Assembly (NCBI GenBank): GCA_032164245.1
Contig: JAVMKO010000001.1
Span: 61,238,892 to 61,302,891, forward strand
Length of the DNA stretch: 64,000 nt
From: Sternotherus odoratus
Lineage: Eukaryota; Chordata; Testudines; Kinosternidae
Reading direction: 5' to 3'
Part shown: piece by piece, positions 26,201 through 38,580 of the stretch
How the letters are laid out: each line of letters begins with the position of its first letter
Numbering within the stretch: the stretch's first letter is position 1
Program-made: the position numbers and the translations under genes
Notes under the pieces: generated by a model
What the model was told of the DNA's origin: nothing
Databases searched by the model: none
What the model saw: the letters and a program-made list of their open reading frames with translations, nothing else

Positions 26201-26880
26201 GTCTCCTACTACTGCCACTTCCTCCAGGAGAAAGGGGACCCTTTCTGCTCCCCTGCTACCATTCCTGGGAGGACAAGGAGCCCCAGTGCCACAATTTGTG
26301 CCTCGCTGGGAAAGGACCCCTACCACCAACACTCCTAAAAGATGGGGGATCAGAATGCAGGGGCAGAGTTCCAGGGGTGGAACCATGAGTGACCCAGGAT
26401 ATAGTGGGCCTAGTTAGGTGGCTAGTCAGTGACCTGTCAAATCCATCTTTGGCATGTTTAGAGCATTCATTATTGTGGTATGGAGTCCTATGGGAAGCAA
26501 TTTGGTGGTCTCCGTTCCTTTCCTGCTGAACAAACATCCATGCCTGATACAAATATTTACAAGTATTTCTCCAAAGCTCTGCAGCTCACCACGAAAAATG
26601 AAGGGACAATTCAAGGGCAATAACTGACATTCTTAGCAGAGAGAGGCCAAAGACTGTACCGGTCATGTAGACTGATATATTCTGTCACACACAGGTCAGG
26701 GAGAAGTCATGTTGGCAGCAGTGGCTTCTGTCCCCTGGGGTTGGGCCCAGCTCTATGCTGGCCTGGCATGGGGAAAATGGGGGGGTGAGGTTGAAGAGTG
26801 GGTCTGTACATCCCTGCCTCGCCCAGAAGACTTGGAGAACAAGCCCACCCAGCCCCACACTCTCCTGTCCTGCGGGGCTG

Positions 26881-26932
26881 GATGGGCTTGCAGAGCCAGC
26901 TCAACGGATGGGCTTGCAGAGCCAGCTCAACG
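26881..26932. repeat. Perfect tandem duplication, 26 bp x 2
   Basis: The unit GATGGGCTTGCAGAGCCAGC plus TCAACG occurs twice without change (26881-26906 and 26907-26932), inside a GC-rich stretch (about 26700-27130) of unknown origin. Confidence 0.95.
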
Positions 26933-27817
26933 GGCTCTGTGTTCAGTCTGGGCAGCAGAGGTTTCATCCTGTCCCAGAGTGCTGGCCAAGGCCCAGTTCC
27001 CCACTATGTTCCGTTGGCTCTTGGAGCTAGGAGGAGCCTGTGACACATCAGGGCTTCTCCTCAAGCTGGGCATGTTGTGGCAGGGGGCAGATGTGCGCTG
27101 AGTTTATAGATTTTGGGGGGCTGGACCCACTCTATCCTAGCCACCTGATGCCTGTGTTGGTGGGCCTGGAGAATATTGATGACTGTCTCTTTATAACAGC
27201 TTCTGACATATTTGAAGACTGCTATCATGCACCTCAGTCTGCCTTCTGGCCTCTAAATTAAACATGCCAAAATTCTCATAATTTCCTCGTAGGTTATGTT
27301 TTCTAAACTTCTTGTCATATAATGGCTTCTATTTGCACGGCAAAGCATGATAAGAATGACCCCAGTTTACTGTGTCACTGACAATAATGTAATGATTATT
27401 TGGACAACTGCTAACCAACCAACTGAGACTGAAACACAATCAGAGGAACAAAAATTGTAACTCTGCTGCTGTGTGTTGTAGCACAAGTGGCACCTTTGAA
27501 GGCCTGACCTTGTGAGGTGCTGACTTTGGGCGACTTGCATTGAAGCCAGCTGAACTCATGGGCATTCAGCACCTCATGGGATACAGCCCAATGAGTTTAA
27601 AACAGAGTTGCTGAAGCAGGATTCAGGTTCCCCACTTTTTAAACTGAACAGCTTGAAGCTGGTTTCTAAGACTATAATATTACACATTTTATTTTAAAAC
27701 AAGTGTTTGAAATACAATCCAATTAACCTACTTTACGGGCTTTAAGAAATCCATGTTTTTTTAAAAAATGTACTTAAACTGATTTAAAATAGCACATTTC
27801 CTTGTTTGTTTTCATAG

Positions 27818-27958
<141 letters not shown>

Positions 27959-29020
27959 TAGTAGATACTCTGGTAACCTGTAAAGCAAAGCAACTGCTTT
28001 TCCACAATAGTCCCCTCCCTTGAGAAGGTGAAGAGTCTTGCTTATATTCTGAGGTGAATTTTGCAGTCACCGGTACTCATTGGATAGCATGCGCACGAGA
28101 GCCCATAGATAGCTTAAAAAGCCAGTGCATTATGCGTTGCATTCAGGACTTAGACAAGATCTAAACAATTAAACAGTCAGATGACACTGCAACCTCACTT
28201 TAATTTCCTCCTTTCCTGTTGCCTGGAGATGAATATGGACTATTCAGAGGGAAAAATCTGATTATCCTTCCTATTGTCTTTCTAATCTCCCACCAAACCT
28301 TGAGAACGAGCTGCAGTTCTCTGCAAAGTTTCAGACACTGTATAATACAGGTACTTACTAAAGGTCACTATACTGGCTAGTGCTGGGGATGATTGCTTCT
28401 ACATTGCATGGGCTTGATTGTGACTGACTCATGCACAAGGGTAGGAAGGACATGCTCTCTCTTGTTCCTATGTGCAGAGGTGATCACAATAGCAGTCCCT
28501 GTACTTGTGGAAGGACAGGGGTTGCTTCCTCCATGTTCCATTGGATGCACAATGTCCCAAAGGGGTTAGGAAAGCTTGGCCCCATCTCCCTTTTGGCACC
28601 AACTCATAGTAAGGATGGCACACTGTGGGTTGGATCATATGCCATTTTAAGAGGTGGTGAAGCCCATACATGGGAGGTTTGGAACAGGATTGTGCATCAT
28701 AATCCATCCCCCAAATCCTTTGGGAGTGGTGGAGCTCCACACTGATCTCCATTCGTGGCTCTGTCTAAAATACAGAATCTAGCTAATGCATGAATTACAC
28801 ATTAGCAGAAACCAATGTATGTGCTGTTAAATAAGATATTTTGTACAAGGAGAGAGCTTCCAAAAAGATTTTTTTTTTATTATTCACCTCATGTTTAGAA
28901 GCAACTATTTGTAATTTCTCATCAGTTTGTATAAACACAATGGGAATGGGATTGTTTCTAATAGCAACTAGGTTATGATCTAGAAATAGAAACTTTTAGT
29001 GATGTCACTATGGTGGAGAG

Positions 29021-29450
29021 CACTGTACCCTCCAAGCTGTGCGCATGCGTGCGCACACACAGCCCCTAAACCCCGCGCACACGGCGAAACACCACACTCT
29101 CAAACATTTGTGCAGAATAATTTTTTTGTACGCACGGCCTGTCAACTTCCAGTAGTGCACAAGTAGAGAAGAGATAAATGAGCTCAGAGAGTCATTTAAA
29201 GATCTGAAAAAGAAATTCAACAACCTGAAATTTAACTATACCAAGAAAACAGAAAAAGCTCGAAATCTGAAAGTTCTTAAGATATAGATTCAACAGGTTG
29301 AAATGTATGCTGAAAAACTGCAGATTCTGAGAAAGAAGATGGTCAATTTAGAGAAGAAAGTTACTGGCTCTGTAATAAATCATCCTGATGGTGAAGCTGG
29401 TGTCCTCTTGGAGTCAGTCAACGAGTTACAATGAGTTAGAGGGAACACTG
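29021..29450. mobile_element. hAT MITE carrying a captured coding fragment, 430 bp
   Basis: The ends are CACTGTACCCTCCAAGC and, in reverse complement, CAGTGTTCCCTCTAACTC, imperfect inverted repeats of a reptile hAT MITE. A perfect 8 bp target duplication, GTGGAGAG, flanks it (29013-29020 and 29451-29458). The first 150 bp are typical MITE sequence (alternating GCGCA words). Between about 29165 and 29434 the MITE interior is replaced by an A-rich stretch with an 87-codon coding-like frame (see 29171-29434). No transposase is present. Confidence 0.85.
29171..29434 (+). pseudogene. Coiled-coil protein fragment inside an hAT element, parent unknown
   Basis: One + strand frame runs from 29171 to a TGA at 29432-29434: 87 codons with a single internal TAG, which one C-to-T change from CAG would explain. 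The product is strongly helical and charged: it begins [20 protein letters not shown], has a run of Y-T-K-K-T-E-K-A-R, then after the stop IQQVEMYAEKLQILRKK with hydrophobic residues at heptad spacing, and ends GVLLESVNELQ. Composition and frame length are unlike the other MITE interiors here. I do not recognise the parent protein. As the fragment sits inside a complete hAT element with a perfect target duplication, capture by the transposon is a better explanation than an independent retrocopy. Confidence 0.6.
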
Positions 29451-30326
29451 GTGGAGAGAGGACTGGAGAACATACCATAGGGAATGATTTTTTTACTACT
29501 TTGTAGTCTAGACTCTAACCTATGATCAGGTTCACATCACTGGCTAAGTCTTGTGACTCAGTTACAGGGCAGAGAATCAGGACACATGTATTCTACTCCA
29601 GACTATGCTAAAAACATACTGATATTGGAAAACAGTAATTCACCTGTGTAAGTAGTAATGGGACTATTCATGTGAGTAAGGGGATCACAACGTGGCACTG
29701 ACCTATATGTATCTTGGCACTCTCATCTGTAGAAAAGGGATGATAATTCCACGAAAATTGTTCTGTGAGATTTACAAACCTCCCTTAATGAATTAAAAGC
29801 ATTCTGTGCACTTCAGATGGAAAATGTTATCTTAAAAATAATTTGCAAATATGCATGTTTAGTATTGCTCTAAGTGCTGAAATGCCTCAGATAGTGCAAG
29901 AGGTTATTTTTAGAGGGGAATTAGATTCTGTGTTCCTTTGCTAGGACCAAGCCATCCTAAAGATACTACCACCACTCGGCAACAAGCAAATCCGACAGGA
30001 CCCAGCAGTTGTAAGAGGGGGCTCTGAAAGTTACTGATCTGACGTCAGCTGTAGAAATGTGAATTTCTGCCAAAGCCTGTTTATTTGGAGCCTTTAGGAA
30101 CATAATACAAAACTTATTCTGTGGCAGGTTTTTAAAAATAATAAAATAGAATTTAAATAAAAAATAATCAAGATGATTGATCACAGAAGGCAGAGAATTA
30201 TAGTCTTCTGTGCTGTTGACCATCATCATTTTGCAACACATGAATTGAGATCCCCTCCAAAAGAGTTTGGTTTGCCTGACAGTCACAAATAGCAGCTAAT
30301 ACGATATCTCTAATGTAAAAATCAAG

Positions 30327-30985
30327 GCCTTGTCTACACTACACAGTTTTGTCACAAAAGTCAGCTTTTATCAACAAAACAGCGGAGGTGTACACCCGGA
30401 AATGCTCCTCTCACCAGTGTAACTCTCCTGTTATGCTGACCTAATAAAACCACCTCCACAAGAGGTGTAGGACTCACGACGCCGTGACTGTGTGGATGCT
30501 GCATTCCTTACAACGGCCATTAGCTGTCATTCTTGTCCGCTGCCTGGTCTCTGCTCCAAGTCGTGCTCCCTCACAGAGTCCCAGTTTGTGATGCTGCTCA
30601 GGCTCTCCACTCTCTCCTGGGAGCCTTGCTGCCCTCTGGCTCCCTGCTCCAGGAGCAGGGCAGCCAGCTGCACTCCACGTGTAGATCTTCCTGCCAGAGG
30701 CAAGAAGCCCCGAGCAGCTTCCCCCCCGCCCCCAGCTTGTGGCTGGGAGTGTGGAGGCAAGAAGCTCTGGGCGGCAGCTGGGCTCCCAGTGGGGAGCTGC
30801 GTGGAGCTGAGAGCCCTCACTCTGTGTCCCCCACAAAGCCCTTCTTCAGTCGGTGGAAGAGTTCCTGGCCAGGATGTGCACCTCCGACAGAAGGGGGAGG
30901 GTAGTATGAGCATCAGTAATTACTGCGGTAGCTGTAAATCAGCCTAACATAGGTTGACTTATCTTTGTAATGTAGATATAGCCTG
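30327..30985. mobile_element. Long TIR element, non-coding, about 660 bp
   Basis: The left end GGCCTTGTCTACACTACACAG is paralleled by the reverse complement of the right end, GGCTATATCTACATTACAAAG, in about 20 of 28 positions. Subterminal sequence (near 30350-30470 and 30905-30985) is reptile-MITE like. The GC-rich middle (30480-30900) is open in several frames on both strands, a composition effect rather than a gene. I found no clear target duplication. Confidence 0.55.
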
Positions 30986-31784
30986 AAGGTGAGATAATGT
31001 TAAACTTTAAAGTGAGAGAGTCATTTTTACTAGGGAGTCTCTCTCACACATAAATCATGCAGCAGCAACTTTCAAAACCAAGACCCAGCTTCTGCCCCCA
31101 CCTCATGCTAAATAGCACATTACTCTGCAAGTAGAACTACTCTTGGAATCAGATTTATTCAGGGTAAGTCGGGGCAGCAGGATGTGATCCCAACAAATGA
31201 ACTCCTTTCCCGGTACAGTTTTCTGATTTCTCTCCCCCCCCTCCCCCAAAGCAAAAACTCCTTTTCATTTTGTAAAACTGAAAGTAGTGCATCACAGTGG
31301 AGGTGGGAAAATGTGAACAATCAAACATGATCGCAAGCTGAATATTGCCCACACATTCAACAGCACTTACTGTCACTCGGAGGAGGCCATTAGCAGGAGA
31401 TGAAAATTATGTAGGTGTCACATGGGAAAAAAAATCTTAAAAGTTTGTGAAAAATAAGAGAAAAAGCTGCTGTTTTTCAAGTTAAAACCCATTTTATTTT
31501 TTATTATCCTTTCCTCTTGTGAGAAGGGCATGCTAAAGGGGAAGTTACACCTGAGCTCTGTGCCCCTGTATTGCATGTTCAATGGAAGAGGAGCACCCCA
31601 GCTCCCATGGAATTCTGACATGGGCATTATTTCTGGGCAGCACACACATTGCAGTTGCATCAGAGAGAGGACAGCAGGTTTCCTTCATGTTTTATCTCAT
31701 GCCCTTTGGGTTTTGTTGATGGTGTTGGTAAATGGATACAGTGCCTTTTTTCACGTGGAGGAAGATCCCTGTGCAGCATTTTAA

Positions 31785-32021
31785 GGGCTCGTCTTCACTA
31801 AATCCGGGTGGGATCGATCGCTAGCGGCGCCCCCGTCGACTCCGGAAGTCCAGCTCACCAAAAGGCGCAAGCTGGAGTCAACGGGGGAGCGTGCCGCCGA
31901 CCGCCGCCGCCATGAGGACGGCAGGTAAGTCGGCTGTAGATATGCCAAATTCAACTACATTATTAACGTAGTTGAATTTGCGTATCTACAGCCAATCTCC
32001 CCCGCTAGTGAAGACCAGCCC
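31785..32021. mobile_element. Harbinger-like MITE, 237 bp, with TAA target duplication
   Basis: The left end GGGCTCGTCTTCACTA is the inverted match of the right end TAGTGAAGACCAGCCC. TAA flanks both sides (31782-31784 and 32022-32024), the 3 bp duplication typical of PIF/Harbinger. Inside is a near-perfect hairpin, ttcaactac / gtagttgaa, around 31951-31979. Confidence 0.75.
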
Positions 32022-32050
32022 TAAGGGAGTAGGAATAGTACCCTGAGTGT

Positions 32051-32309
32051 TATGTCTACTCTGTAGCTGGGAGTGAGCCATCCAGCCCAGATACAGGGAC
32101 TCAGACTAGCGGGTCTTGAGCTAGTGTGCTAAAAATAGCAGTGAGGACATTATGGCTTGGGCTGGAGCTTGGGTTTGACCCCATAGGCTCGAGAGCCCCA
32201 GCTCCAACCCAAGTCATAACAACCACGTTGCTATTTTTAGCCCACTAGCACCAGTTGCACTAGCATGAGTCTGTCTAGCTGGCCTGGGAGGTTCTGTGTA
32301 GACATACCC
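32051..32309. mobile_element. TIR MITE with internal palindrome
   Basis: The ends TATGTCTAC and GTAGACATA are inverted. Within, 'gcttgggctggagcttgggt' is answered by 'agctccaacccaagtc', and 'gctaaaaatagca' by 'tgctatttttagc', so most of the element folds on itself. No target duplication was recognised. Confidence 0.6.
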
Positions 32310-33986
32310 TCACCCTGCCCTCACCTCTTCTTCCCCACATAGAACTGGACACAATGTAGCCTAATAGCTTCATAAACCTAAATTCAGCCATTTGTAAAAT
32401 TATTGTTTTTCTAAGGCACCCCTATTCAGGACAGCAGTTAAATTTACCATTGTAGTCAGTGGGATTTAAGGACACACTTTAAGTTAATCATGCATTTAAG
32501 TGCTTCCTTAAATAGGGATGGGCTTAAGTGCTTTCCTGAATGGGGGCCTAAAACAGCAAGAGGTACATTTGGTTGAAATAACTTCTTCTAACCACATGGC
32601 ATGGTATTTCTGTGAAGAGTCCACTGAAATTTTAAACTTATGAGTCAATATATGTATCTGATTTAATTCTTACTGTAGTTGGGGAAAAAAAACCCAGCCC
32701 CCAACCATCTTGACTCCAGCATTTTGTACTTCTCCAGAAATTAAAGGTCGTTTAAAGACAAACTCAAATTACTTTAGAAATAAACAATAAAAGACAATAG
32801 ACTGATCATCAAATTCATTAGGCTCCCTGTTACAAGCCTAGATCACCCATCTGAGCAATAAACTTCTAGGCCTTCAACTTAATTGCAGCAACTAAAGCAA
32901 GCCTTAGCTTGAAAACTGGAACTGCGTGGCCCTCGCTCATCACTCAACAGAACAAGTAAAATTATTGCTGTTGCTGAATGAAGACAAACAACTATGTATG
33001 TTTTCAAATGGACATTTTAAATATTTTACTGCACTTTTATATCTGGAAAGTGTTGTCTAGAAATGTTGGGTGTGAAAAGATTGTTTCTGTTTGCCACCAT
33101 TTGGTAAGACCTTGCTACATCTAAGTCCCTTTGCATGTCAGTGAGAAATAGGCTCCTAAATCCTTTAGGAGCTGTTCGAAATTTCTTCTATATTATTTGG
33201 ACAAGTTAAAAACAATTCAAAAATGGGTTGCAAATCAACCCCTCCAATCTATGCCAGAGTCAGGATTTAAGAAGAATTGGGAAGAGACTAGAATTGCAAT
33301 TGGATCCTCAGTGGTCCTCTCTTCAAAATCAAGCAGATCTTGGCATAAAAGAGAAGCTGGCCCATAATCCAGCCCATTATGTTTGTAAACTAATCTCACT
33401 AATAATGGATTATAAATAGAAAATACAATCAGATTTTCAGCATCTTTTTGTCTGCAAAGCAAATATCATAAACATCAAACTATCCCAAGGGATCAAATTA
33501 TATTACAACAGAAATAAAGCTACAGTTTCCTGTAATTAGAAATCTATTTTCAACACCATCTTCGCATTTTTAAAGGCTTTCTTCGGTGTCTTATTTTAAA
33601 AAAAGGCATTGACAAGAAAAAATAGTTTAGAGTCAGAATGTTTGAAGAGATAGTGAATGCTCATGAATTATGCAAGTCAGAACTTTCATTTTAATAACTT
33701 CATTAAAATATAAAAAACCTTAAAAGCCAGCCAACATGAATATAATATTGTAGAAGAGAAATGCATTGAGTGCTGTGACCTTGCTATCAGCCATATTGAA
33801 AGAATAACACAGGAAAAGAAAAGAGATTTATTAATGGGAAAAATTAACAATAAAAAACAAACACCACAACAACTACATATCCACCTTATTAATCCTAAAA
33901 ACTCCATAAGAGTCTTTACACTCTGGACAGAAGCTATCCAGCCATTTTAGGATTGTCTGTAATGCCTATCATCTTAACATCTAAGG

Positions 33987-34275
33987 CAGGGGTCAGCAAC
34001 CTTTCAGAAGTGATGTGCCGAGTCTTTCTTTATTCACTCTAATTAAAGATTTTGCGTGCCAGTAATACATTTTAACGTTTTAGAAGGTCTCTTTCTATAA
34101 GTCTATAAAATATAACTAAACAATTGTTGTATGTAAAGTAAATAAGGTTTTTAAAATGTTTAGGAAGCTTCATTTAAAATTAAATTAAAATGGAGAGCCC
34201 CTAGACTGGTGACCAGGACCTGAGCAGTGTGAGTGCCACTGAAAATCAGCTCATGAGCCACCTTTGGCACGTATG
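33987..34275. mobile_element. hAT element, 289 bp, perfect 8 bp target duplication but missing its right terminus
   Basis: The left end CAGGGGTCAGCAACCTTTCA is a well-known reptile hAT terminus. The 8 bp ATCTAAGG flanks both sides perfectly (33979-33986 and 34276-34283). The right end, however, stops at GGCACGTATG, without the complementary CCCCTG terminus that the family normally has. The element is AT-rich and encodes nothing. Confidence 0.75.
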
Positions 34276-35357
34276 ATCTAAGGTGTCACTGACTGGCAGA
34301 AACACAGCCAAAAGATAAGTGTAACCTGCATAGTTATATAATCCCTCCTGAACAGCCCTTGTGTGACCCAAGGTAAATTCTGTTTGTGTTAGATGGCCCA
34401 CCTGCTCAGGAGATGGGATCAAATCAAAATAACCAGGTGTATCACCTTCATAGCACCCTTGTGTTGAAACTGACTCTTCTATGTTGATCAAAATATCACC
34501 TGATGATGTCCTCCATATCACTGTGTAGTCTGGAATTTACCTCTCTGATCCCAGCCTCTCTCTGCTCTGGCACAGCTGGTAATTTCAACTTTTACCTGAC
34601 AGGTTGCTATTTTGGATTATAGAAAAGGCCTTAGGGAGTTGGTTCCTCCAATCCAACTCTGTCCTTTCCATCCATCAGTTTATCATTTTCCTCAACTGGG
34701 GAAGCCAGTTCTGAGGCTGAAAGCTTGGAGGGATTTGACATTTATATGGGCTAAAAATCTCCATATTATATCAAAATTAAGAGCTGTAAACCCTCATACT
34801 TCAGGGCATATGTCAACCTGGGTTAGGAAAACACTTTCCTTATGGATAGGTTTTCCCGTGTTTGTTCATTTGGGGGTTGAGTGGAGTAAGAAAGAGAGAG
34901 TTGCACTTTCCACTGAATCTACAGGCTACTTGATTGCATCGGCTTATTGAATTAGATGGGCCATCTAAAAATGGCAATTCCTACTAGGAAGGGACATTAT
35001 TTCAGCAGAGTCAAATTGTTCTGCTATGTTTTCTTGCAATGCCTAGGGTGAGAAATAGATTGTACATGCCGATTAACAATTAAATTAGAATTGTACCGAG
35101 CTTGTAAACATTGCTCTCAGAAGCTTTAATACAAGCCCTTTACCACAAGCAAAAGGCATATAGATTCATTCAGAATTAGCATACAGTAGTTATTTTAGCA
35201 GTTGGATTATTTGAGAAGGGAGAGATTTCTAATTACATGTATAAACCCCTGTAGTAATCCACGTTGACCAAAGATAGAGTGATCAGCAATCAACTGGTCA
35301 GATTTATAGAGACGAACCTTGTAAACAAACTGCTCAGTATCTCGACTTCAGATCCTC

Positions 35358-35379
35358 AAAAAAAAAAAAAAAAAAAAAA
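35358..35379. repeat. Poly-A run, 22 bp
   Basis: A pure A run in intron sequence. No clear retroposon body precedes it. Confidence 0.9.
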
Positions 35380-38300
35380 GTGAGAAGGAGGAGGACTTAT
35401 CCTTCCAGTGCTAATTTTCCATTCCTTTCCTTTCCACTTTTAAAAAGTCATAATCTTGCCTTTTTAAAACTGGATTTTCTCATTTGGTCTAATTTTAAGC
35501 GGGTTTTTGTTTAATTCTTGTTGTATTTGTTTTTATTCTGGGGTACAGTAACCCTAAGCAAGAGGAAGGCCTACCTACAGATCATTATTATTCACTTATT
35601 ATGATTATTTTATTAAAAATGTAGTGATTAATATCTGAGATTTGGCTTAACAGTACAAGCATAACAATATAAGCAGCTGTGAAATAGAAATACTATAGCT
35701 AGTCTTGCAGTTCTGGAGGCCTTGGGGCAATTAGTCAAACAGCGTTGCATATAGGCTTACCAGCAGGTTTAATTTGCTTTTAATAATGCTGAAAGCTGCC
35801 ACAGTTGAGATACTGGCTGTAAAGCTGCTGCCTATTTCTTGGTTTTACTGGTGTTTTAAAAAATATTATACTAAAATGGGGAGGAGGGGAGAACCAGAAT
35901 AAATACATTTTTAAATCAATGCTTACATTTTGGTACAAACTTGAAAAAGATAGTTTAGGATTTTGGCGGGTTGGGGGGGCTCTGTGAAGCCACATGATTA
36001 GGAAAGCACTGCAAGAATTTTATTGACATTGCTGTGCACTTCAAGTTCTCGGGAGCTTGTATTACTTTTTAATGAAATTATAAGACTGATCTGAAAATCT
36101 GATTACACATTACTTACATTTTACATGCTTTTTTCCCTTTGACTTTAAGCCCTGTGTGGTCAGGACAGGTGATTGATGTGGACTATTTTGTGTGTGACTG
36201 TTTTATAGGCTTCCCTATTCTGTTTCCAGGTGGGAAACTGGCATGTTTGTGCATCTCAAAGGAAGGGGGGGGAGGGGAGAAATTGCAAATTAGAGCCTTC
36301 ATCCTATATTCCCACTGAAGTCAGTGGTAGTTGTTTACAGTGATGAGTATTGAGATGTCTAATGCTCAATACTGTGCTGAAAATATACCTGTGAATGTAT
36401 AGGAAATGGTGGTTCTGGCACTTCTATTGCTAATGTATACTTTTCTTGTCATAAAATATATAGGAAAACGGGTTACATATTTCTTTCCTGTTGTCCAATG
36501 TGTATAAGAGGCTACTGGGAGGGTTAGTGAGGAGACAGAGACTGCAGTGTACTCAGTATATCCATGTCTCAGCCTCTACCATATCTGACTTGTCTGGAAT
36601 TCCTTCTAAGGCCCATCTTTTTTCCCAGGCGTGTGGGAAGCAGTGGGATGCAGGTTGGTAGATTTTATTTCAATGCCTGTTTTTGGAGGAGGCTTCCTTT
36701 GGTTATTAAGTCATCTGGGGCACATTTGTTCATTTATTACAAAGATATTCATAGTGAAAATTTAAATTATCTATGTCATGGTCCTCCCCCTCCCCCCAGA
36801 ACCTAGGCTCTTTTATGTTTTTAAATCAAAATTAATTAATCAATCGACACACCTCCCAGGTATCCTGGTCACACCCCTCTTTGTGTAATATATTTATGCC
36901 ATAATATCTAGGCATCGTCACAGTCAACTCCAAACCCTACAGAGGATGGGCTTTGCACTCATGGAGTACCCCATGCCCTAAGATAAGATGACCAAAGACA
37001 AGGCTGAATATAGTCCTAAATTCAACTGAAATCTGCAGAGACAAAAATTCCTTGCTGATTTGTATTTCACTCTGTTCCAATTTACTCATTGTGTGTCTGG
37101 TTTCTTGCCCTGGCTAAAGAAATTAATACAATTTTTCTCTTTTGTTTCTGTACTGTTCATAACCATTCCTAGAAGCCATTATATTCTTCTTTATTTCTGA
37201 TTGTACTGTATCCAGAGAGGACCCTGAATCTGGGGATTGAGTTTCAACAGCCAGACGAGTGACCTAAATCGTACCGATTTTATAAAGCAGTTTCTGCAGC
37301 TTCTCTCCACTCCTGATTTCAGCCCAAAACAGAGAGTCCCTAAGCATACCATAGCCATTGCTATTTGCATAAGGGTTTGCTTACTTGGAGTCATTCCTAG
37401 TATAGACACATTGACTTTCCTTGTTTACATTCTGTTTGCTATATTTTCCCCTTGTTTACAGTTTTAGCATATTTGAATGCTGATAGAAGATGAAAAAGAA
37501 GAATAGCATCACCCAAAGTGCTGCTGCCTCACCTACCCAACACACATCTTGCTTTTAGAAAAACCCAATCATTCCTCAGCAGCACTTTGAGGTACATTCA
37601 AATCTGTTTGGGCATCTGTCCAGCCCTGCATAATATCAAGCAGGGGACGTCCTGTCTAAGAGAACAGATTGTTAGTTCAATTATACTCCTGAAATTGAGT
37701 TAAATTTCCATGAAATCTGCTTCAAAATGTGAAGAGCCCCAGGGGAGTTTTGTTGTTTGTCTTCTATTACAGCAATCAGGCATCCCAAATAGAAGAATGA
37801 CACATACTGTATACGTGTGTGTTTTGTATGCTGTTTGTAGTTGTTTATTTCATGTGTTGGGTAACACGGCAAAGGTGAACTACGGTAGCTTGAATATGTT
37901 GATAGTGCTGCCATCTAAAGACAAAATCCAGCTGCTGTATGTGTATCGGTAATGAGAAAAAAGGAGCTGTAACCTTTTTACTTTAAATTGTATAATAATG
38001 TTGTTATATTATAACGAAAAAGGAAAATAGGAGTGATTGAAGATTCTGTCTCTGTAAAGGTGACTAAAGAAATTCCTCAACAACATAGCAAGCTGTTTAT
38101 ATTGTAGGTTTGGGTCAGTAGTTTTTAAATGATCCTTCTATATTGTGCTACCTGGAATCTTCAGGCAGTACTTGGTAGCAACCACTCTGCCAGTACTTAT
38201 ATTGTGGTTGCTAGAATAACAACAATATTTCACTATGAACATCACATCTGGTGCATACACAAGCATGATGAGGTTTCCCTGAACTTTTAGTTCACTTTCT

Positions 38301-38580
38301 GGCAAAGGAACATACGTGTGTAACTTTTTTGGCAGTGACCCAAATATCCATATGGTACAAACTTGCTCTGCATTGATTTCAATGTTGTTTTAATAAAATA
38401 TATTCTTCTAGTTACATGGATCCTGTCACGCCTGGTTTTACATGTTTTACCTTTGATTTTCACTATCCATTTCTATACTCTCCCTAAAGTTTGAAAATAG
38501 TATTTTCCCCTCCACCCATTTTATCCTTTCCTTTACAATGAACATTTATTACCCTGCCTCCTAACTTCACACATTTCTTA

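Noticed and set aside
30474..30947. Overlapping frames of 120-151 codons on both strands
   Set aside because: GC-rich centre of a TIR element; no recognisable domain and equal openness on both strands.
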